Source of the DNA: CAYRMV01 sp964425255
Lineage (GTDB): Bacteria > Bacteroidota > Bacteroidia > Flavobacteriales_D > Crocinitomicaceae
DNA length: 8,314 nt
NCBI GenBank assembly: GCA_964425255.1
Contig: CAYRMV010000141.1
Location: 1-8,314, forward strand
Direction of reading: 5' to 3'
Below, piece by piece: positions 5,777-8,314 of this stretch. The translations under genes were made by a program, and so were the position numbers. The notes beneath the pieces were generated by a model. It did no database searches. It was not told the origin of the DNA and saw only the letters and a list, made by a program, of their open reading frames with translations. How positions within the stretch are numbered: the stretch's first letter is position 1; each line of letters starts with the position of its first letter.

Positions 5777-6433
5777 ATGAAAAAAAAAATAAAAGTTGCA
5801 GTGGTTGATGATCATCCTATGATACGACAAGGATTAAAATTAATACTTGAAAGTAAATTAGAATTTGAAGTTCTTTTTGATGCACAAGATGGAAATGAAG
5901 TGCTAGAAAAACTTAAAACTTCAACAAGTATACCAGATGTCATATTGATGGATATAGATATGCCTAACAAAAATGGATTAGATGCCTGCATTGAAGTGAA
6001 TACGCTTTATGCGAATACTTCTGTTTTGTTTTTAACAAATCATATATCCAAAAAATATATTGAAACAGCAATACTTTATGGAGGGAGAGGCTATATAACA
6101 AAGGATTCATGTGTTGAAACAATGACAAATGCAATTATTGATGTAGAAAGAGATGGGTATTATTTGAATGAAATTTGGTCAATTGAGCTTATTCAATCTT
6201 TACTAAAAAAAGGTAAAATCAAGCATCAATTTGATTTAGATGTACAACTTACCACTCGAGAAATAGAAATACTTAGAGAGATATGTTTTGAACTAACAGA
6301 TATTCAAATTGCAGAAAAATTATTTTTGTCTCCGTATACTGTTGAGTCATATCGAAAATCATTACTAAAAAAAATTGGTGTTAAAAAATCAGTAGGCCTT
6401 GCCATTTTTGCTGTAAAAAATAATATCATTTAA
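5777..6433 (+). CDS. NarL/FixJ-type response regulator (no adjacent kinase)
   Basis: 218 residues from the ATG at 5777. An upstream TTG at 5732 would add 15 residues outside the domain and is less likely. The receiver domain (about 5-122) has the acidic pair Asp11-Asp12, the phosphoacceptor Asp59 in VILMDIDMP, Thr87 and Lys109 in GYITKD. The LuxR-type helix-turn-helix (about 157-210) contains LTTREIEILREI and AEKLFLSPYTVESYRKSLLKKIGVKKSVGL, the DNA-contacting helix being the TVESYR part. It is a cytoplasmic transcription factor activated by phosphorylation. No kinase gene lies next to it: the nearest one converges from the right and has its own regulator. It may be phosphorylated by that kinase or by one elsewhere. 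It faces the hydrolase gene across paired promoters and could control it, an inference from position only. Confidence 0.93.
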   Translation: MKKKIKVAVVDDHPMIRQGLKLILESKLEFEVLFDAQDGNEVLEKLKTSTSIPDVILMDIDMPNKNGLDACIEVNTLYANTSVLFLTNHISKKYIETAILYGGRGYITKDSCVETMTNAIIDVERDGYYLNEIWSIELIQSLLKKGKIKHQFDLDVQLTTREIEILREICFELTDIQIAEKLFLSPYTVESYRKSLLKKIGVKKSVGLAIFAVKNNII

Positions 6434-6549
6434 TGTTCATATTTTCAATAAGATAAAATTCCCAGAATAAATGTAGAAAAATGTTGATCTAAAAGAAGGT
6501 TGAAATAAATTTATTAAACTGAATACTATCAAGTAACAAGACAAATCAG

Positions 6550-6574
6550 ATTAGGAGGTTATTAATTTCCTAAT
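6550..6574. terminator. Weak hairpin between converging regulator genes
   Basis: ATTAGGA (6550-6556) pairs with TCCTAAT (6568-6574) around an 11-nt loop. It sits between two convergent genes, where a bidirectional terminator is expected, but it is AT-rich and lacks a strong T-run on either strand. I see nothing else in the roughly 200 bp between 6433 and 6633. Confidence 0.3.
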
Positions 6575-6632
6575 TAAAAAACAAAGAAACATTTTCAATG
6601 AATAAAAGGAGATTTATAAAAAATGATACTAA

Positions 6633-7292
6633 TTATTCAAGAAAAAGAATTTGATTTTTAATACCCCATACAATAAGCCCAACAACATTTTTCGAATTGG
6701 TTTTTTCTAACATTCGTTTACGATGACCTTCTACAGTACGTTCACTTAAAAATAGCTTGTCAGCGATTTCTTTTGTGTTGAATTGTGAACAAATTAAAGT
6801 TAAGACCTCAATTTCTCTGTCTGATAATTCACAAAATGTTTTAGTGGATTGATTGTTTTTCAGACTTTTCATTGAAACAATTACTTTCATCATGTTTGGA
6901 TCAAAATATATACCATTTTCGAAAACCCGATTTATAATATCAACTACAAGTTTAGGGTTTGAATTTTTTGCCAAATAAGCTGATGCACCATAAAAAGTTA
7001 ACTGTTCAATTAAATGATTCGAAACTAATGAGGAAAGTATAATAATTTTTATGAGAGGAAACTTTGAAGAGACTAGTTTAGTAGTTTCTACACCATTCAA
7101 GCCAGCCATTCTGATATCTAAAAGAATAATATCTGGGTGATCTGAGTTGTTATCTAAAAAAGAAAGTAAATCATGACCATTTTCACCTTCGAAAAGAACA
7201 TGGAAATTAGGTTCATGATTAAGAATTAATGATATCCCTTTTCTTACGAATTGTTCATCATCAATAATAGCAATATTTATCATAGGCGTCAT
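6633..7292 (-). CDS. NarL/FixJ-type response regulator, partner of the adjacent kinase
   Basis: 219 residues; the ATG at 7290-7292 is used here, and a second ATG three codons on (MINIAIIDDEQ) is an equally good start. The receiver domain has Asp11-Asp12, phosphoacceptor Asp59 in IILLDIRMAG (Ala where Pro is usual), Ser87 and Lys109 in AYLAKN. The LuxR-type DNA-binding domain (about 156-210) reads LSDREIEVLTLI and ADKLFLSERTVEGHRKRML. It begins 2 bp after the stop of the histidine kinase gene, so the two are co-transcribed and very likely form one two-component system. The layout is the same as in the regulator at 5777, with identical positions of the key residues, so the two are paralogues, though clearly diverged in sequence. 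Target genes cannot be read from the window. Confidence 0.93.
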   Translation of the reverse strand: MTPMINIAIIDDEQFVRKGISLILNHEPNFHVLFEGENGHDLLSFLDNNSDHPDIILLDIRMAGLNGVETTKLVSSKFPLIKIIILSSLVSNHLIEQLTFYGASAYLAKNSNPKLVVDIINRVFENGIYFDPNMMKVIVSMKSLKNNQSTKTFCELSDREIEVLTLICSQFNTKEIADKLFLSERTVEGHRKRMLEKTNSKNVVGLIVWGIKNQILFLE

Positions 7293-7294
7293 AA

Positions 7295-8071
7295 TTAGAA
7301 AGTTAACTTAAAACAAAAACCATTTTCATTCCTTTGCTCAAAGTCAATTACTGCATGAATGATATCTGCTCTTAAAATAATGTTTTTGATACCTAGACCT
7401 TTTGATTTTTGAAATTTTTTAGATTGAAATCCAATTCCATTATCGCAAAATAGTAATTTTTTGTCATTTTTCGAAATTTCGAAATTCAAATTAATTTCAT
7501 TAGCTTTTCCGTGTTTTATTGAATTTGTAATGAGTTCCTGAATTATTCTAAACAGGTGAATTTGATTTTCTTTTGATAAGTTTGAAAAGAAATCTTGACC
7601 AGAAATGTTCGTATAATTAATTTTAATAGAATTTAAACTGTTATATTCTTGACAAAGTTCTTCAATTGCCAAATCTAAACCGAGATTGTCTAAAACTGGA
7701 GGCATTAAATTGTGAGATATTCGTCTTGTACTTTCCATTAATTCTTGACAGGCATTGTAAATATCAGAAGCCATTTTTTCTCGTGCTTGTTGTTGGGTAG
7801 AATTTTGACCTAAAAGATAAACATGCATGGATATAGCTGTTAATTTTGAACTAACATCATCGTGTAAGTCTCTTGATATTCTAATTCTCTCTTGTTCAGT
7901 TGCATTCATTATTTGATTAAGCATTTCTTTTTGTAAGTCTATTTCTTGTCTTAAGATTTTTTTTCTGGAAGAATAGATAAAAACTACAATTGTTATGATT
8001 AATACAAAGAATGCTAATACAGTAAAAAGCATCGAGCGAACAAAATCTAATTTTTCAACTTGATCTAACAT
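7295..8071 (-). CDS. Membrane-anchored sensor histidine kinase (HisKA_3 / HATPase_c)
   Basis: 258 residues. One membrane helix (about 14-34) is followed by a basic stop-transfer (SSRKK) and a coiled linker (36-60). The dimerisation/phosphotransfer helix contains ERIRISRDLHDDVSSKL with His70 as the phosphorylated residue, typical of HisKA_3 kinases that pair with NarL-type regulators. The ATPase domain has the N box QELITNSIKHGKA (178-190, Asn183), the G1 motif CDNGIGF (Asp210) and the G2 motif KGLGIKNI. There is no extracellular or PAS sensor domain, so the input must come through the membrane helix, the coiled linker or a partner protein. Its first 17 bp overlap the upstream small membrane protein gene and its stop is 2 bp before the regulator start, a tightly coupled operon. 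Confidence 0.93.
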   Translation of the reverse strand: MLDQVEKLDFVRSMLFTVLAFFVLIITIVVFIYSSRKKILRQEIDLQKEMLNQIMNATEQERIRISRDLHDDVSSKLTAISMHVYLLGQNSTQQQAREKMASDIYNACQELMESTRRISHNLMPPVLDNLGLDLAIEELCQEYNSLNSIKINYTNISGQDFFSNLSKENQIHLFRIIQELITNSIKHGKANEINLNFEISKNDKKLLFCDNGIGFQSKKFQKSKGLGIKNIILRADIIHAVIDFEQRNENGFCFKLTF

Positions 8072-8314
8072 TGTTCTTTTTTTGGTAATACAAAATTTTC
8101 CATTGGTATAAAATTGTAAGGTGAAAAGATATTAAAATGCATGTATAAATCAGCCAAGTATAAATCGATGTATTAAGAGTAATTTGTGACATTACATTTC
8201 CAAACAAAAAAATTGCCAAACTTAAAATACTATATATCAAAACTCCTGTGTTAAAAGCATGATATTTTTTTTTTGTTTTATCTAAAAACGAATTGTACTG
8301 ATACAATAAAGCAC
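8055..8314 (-). CDS. Small two-helix membrane protein, partial at window edge; possible sensor partner of the kinase
   Basis: The frame is open to the right edge of the window (85 residues visible); a TTG at 8304-8306 is a possible start, but the true start may lie outside. The sequence has a basic N-terminal stretch (DKTKKKYHAF), one helix (about GVLIYSILSLAIFLFGNVM), a short outside loop (SQITLNTS), a second helix (IYTWLIYTCILISFHLTILY) and a basic tail. This topology is like that of the 2TM-domain proteins of Bacteroidota, although I cannot confirm family membership. The gene overlaps the kinase start by 17 bp, so the two are translationally coupled. As the kinase has no sensor domain, this protein may supply the membrane sensing part; that is inference. 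Confidence 0.65.
   Translation of the reverse strand, partial: ALLYQYNSFLDKTKKKYHAFNTGVLIYSILSLAIFLFGNVMSQITLNTSIYTWLIYTCILISFHLTILYQWKILYYQKKNNVRSS

Noticed and set aside
1..8314. CRISPR array, tRNA or rRNA genes
   Set aside because: No short regularly spaced repeats and no cloverleaf or rRNA-like sequence were seen on either strand.

Overview
The window looks like chromosomal DNA of a Bacteroidota bacterium, probably of the Flavobacteriia/Cytophagia type. This is an inference. The genes are AT-rich, start codons lack clear Shine-Dalgarno sequences, promoter candidates fit the Bacteroidota form (TTG, about 19-20 bp, TAnnTTTG), and the signalling genes (HisKA_3 kinase, NarL-type regulators, a small two-helix membrane protein) are of a kind common in that phylum. 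No ribosomal or other taxonomic marker is present.

The left part (1-3543, + strand) is a toxin-tip array. It holds three copies of one delivery-domain sequence, each followed by a different C-terminus. Copy A (1-529) is in frame with a toxin gene that enters from outside the window; its variable tip (from about 523) ends at 1086 and overlaps a candidate immunity gene (1083-1454) by ATGA. Copy B (1682-1874) is a 5'-truncated, diverged fragment with an 11-bp frameshifting deletion; it carries a different tip (to 2396) and its own candidate immunity gene (2403-2849). Copy C (about 2950-3478) is identical to copy A over 517 bp, but has a one-base frame break near its start and ends in a 24-residue tail with no toxin domain or immunity gene. 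All three copies diverge just after the same eight codons (FGKSRQPK, or its immediate surroundings). This is the layout of a polymorphic toxin that can exchange its tip and immunity gene by homologous recombination with downstream silent cassettes.

The middle (3546-5433, - strand) holds a small YqaE/Pmp3-like membrane protein whose stop codon lies 2 bp from the stop of the copy C remnant, marking the right border of the toxin array. Next to it is a 543-residue alpha/beta-hydrolase-fold protein with a Ser-Asp-His triad. Its start faces a 343-bp intergenic region with two divergent promoter candidates that share a 14-bp inverted sequence, and a short GC palindrome.

The right part is signalling. 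A NarL/FixJ-type response regulator (5777-6433, +) has no adjacent kinase. Converging on it from the right is a compact - strand operon: a two-helix membrane protein (partial at the window edge), a HisKA_3 histidine kinase overlapping it by 17 bp, and a second NarL-type regulator 2 bp further on. No sequence evidence ties the signalling genes to the toxin array beyond proximity.
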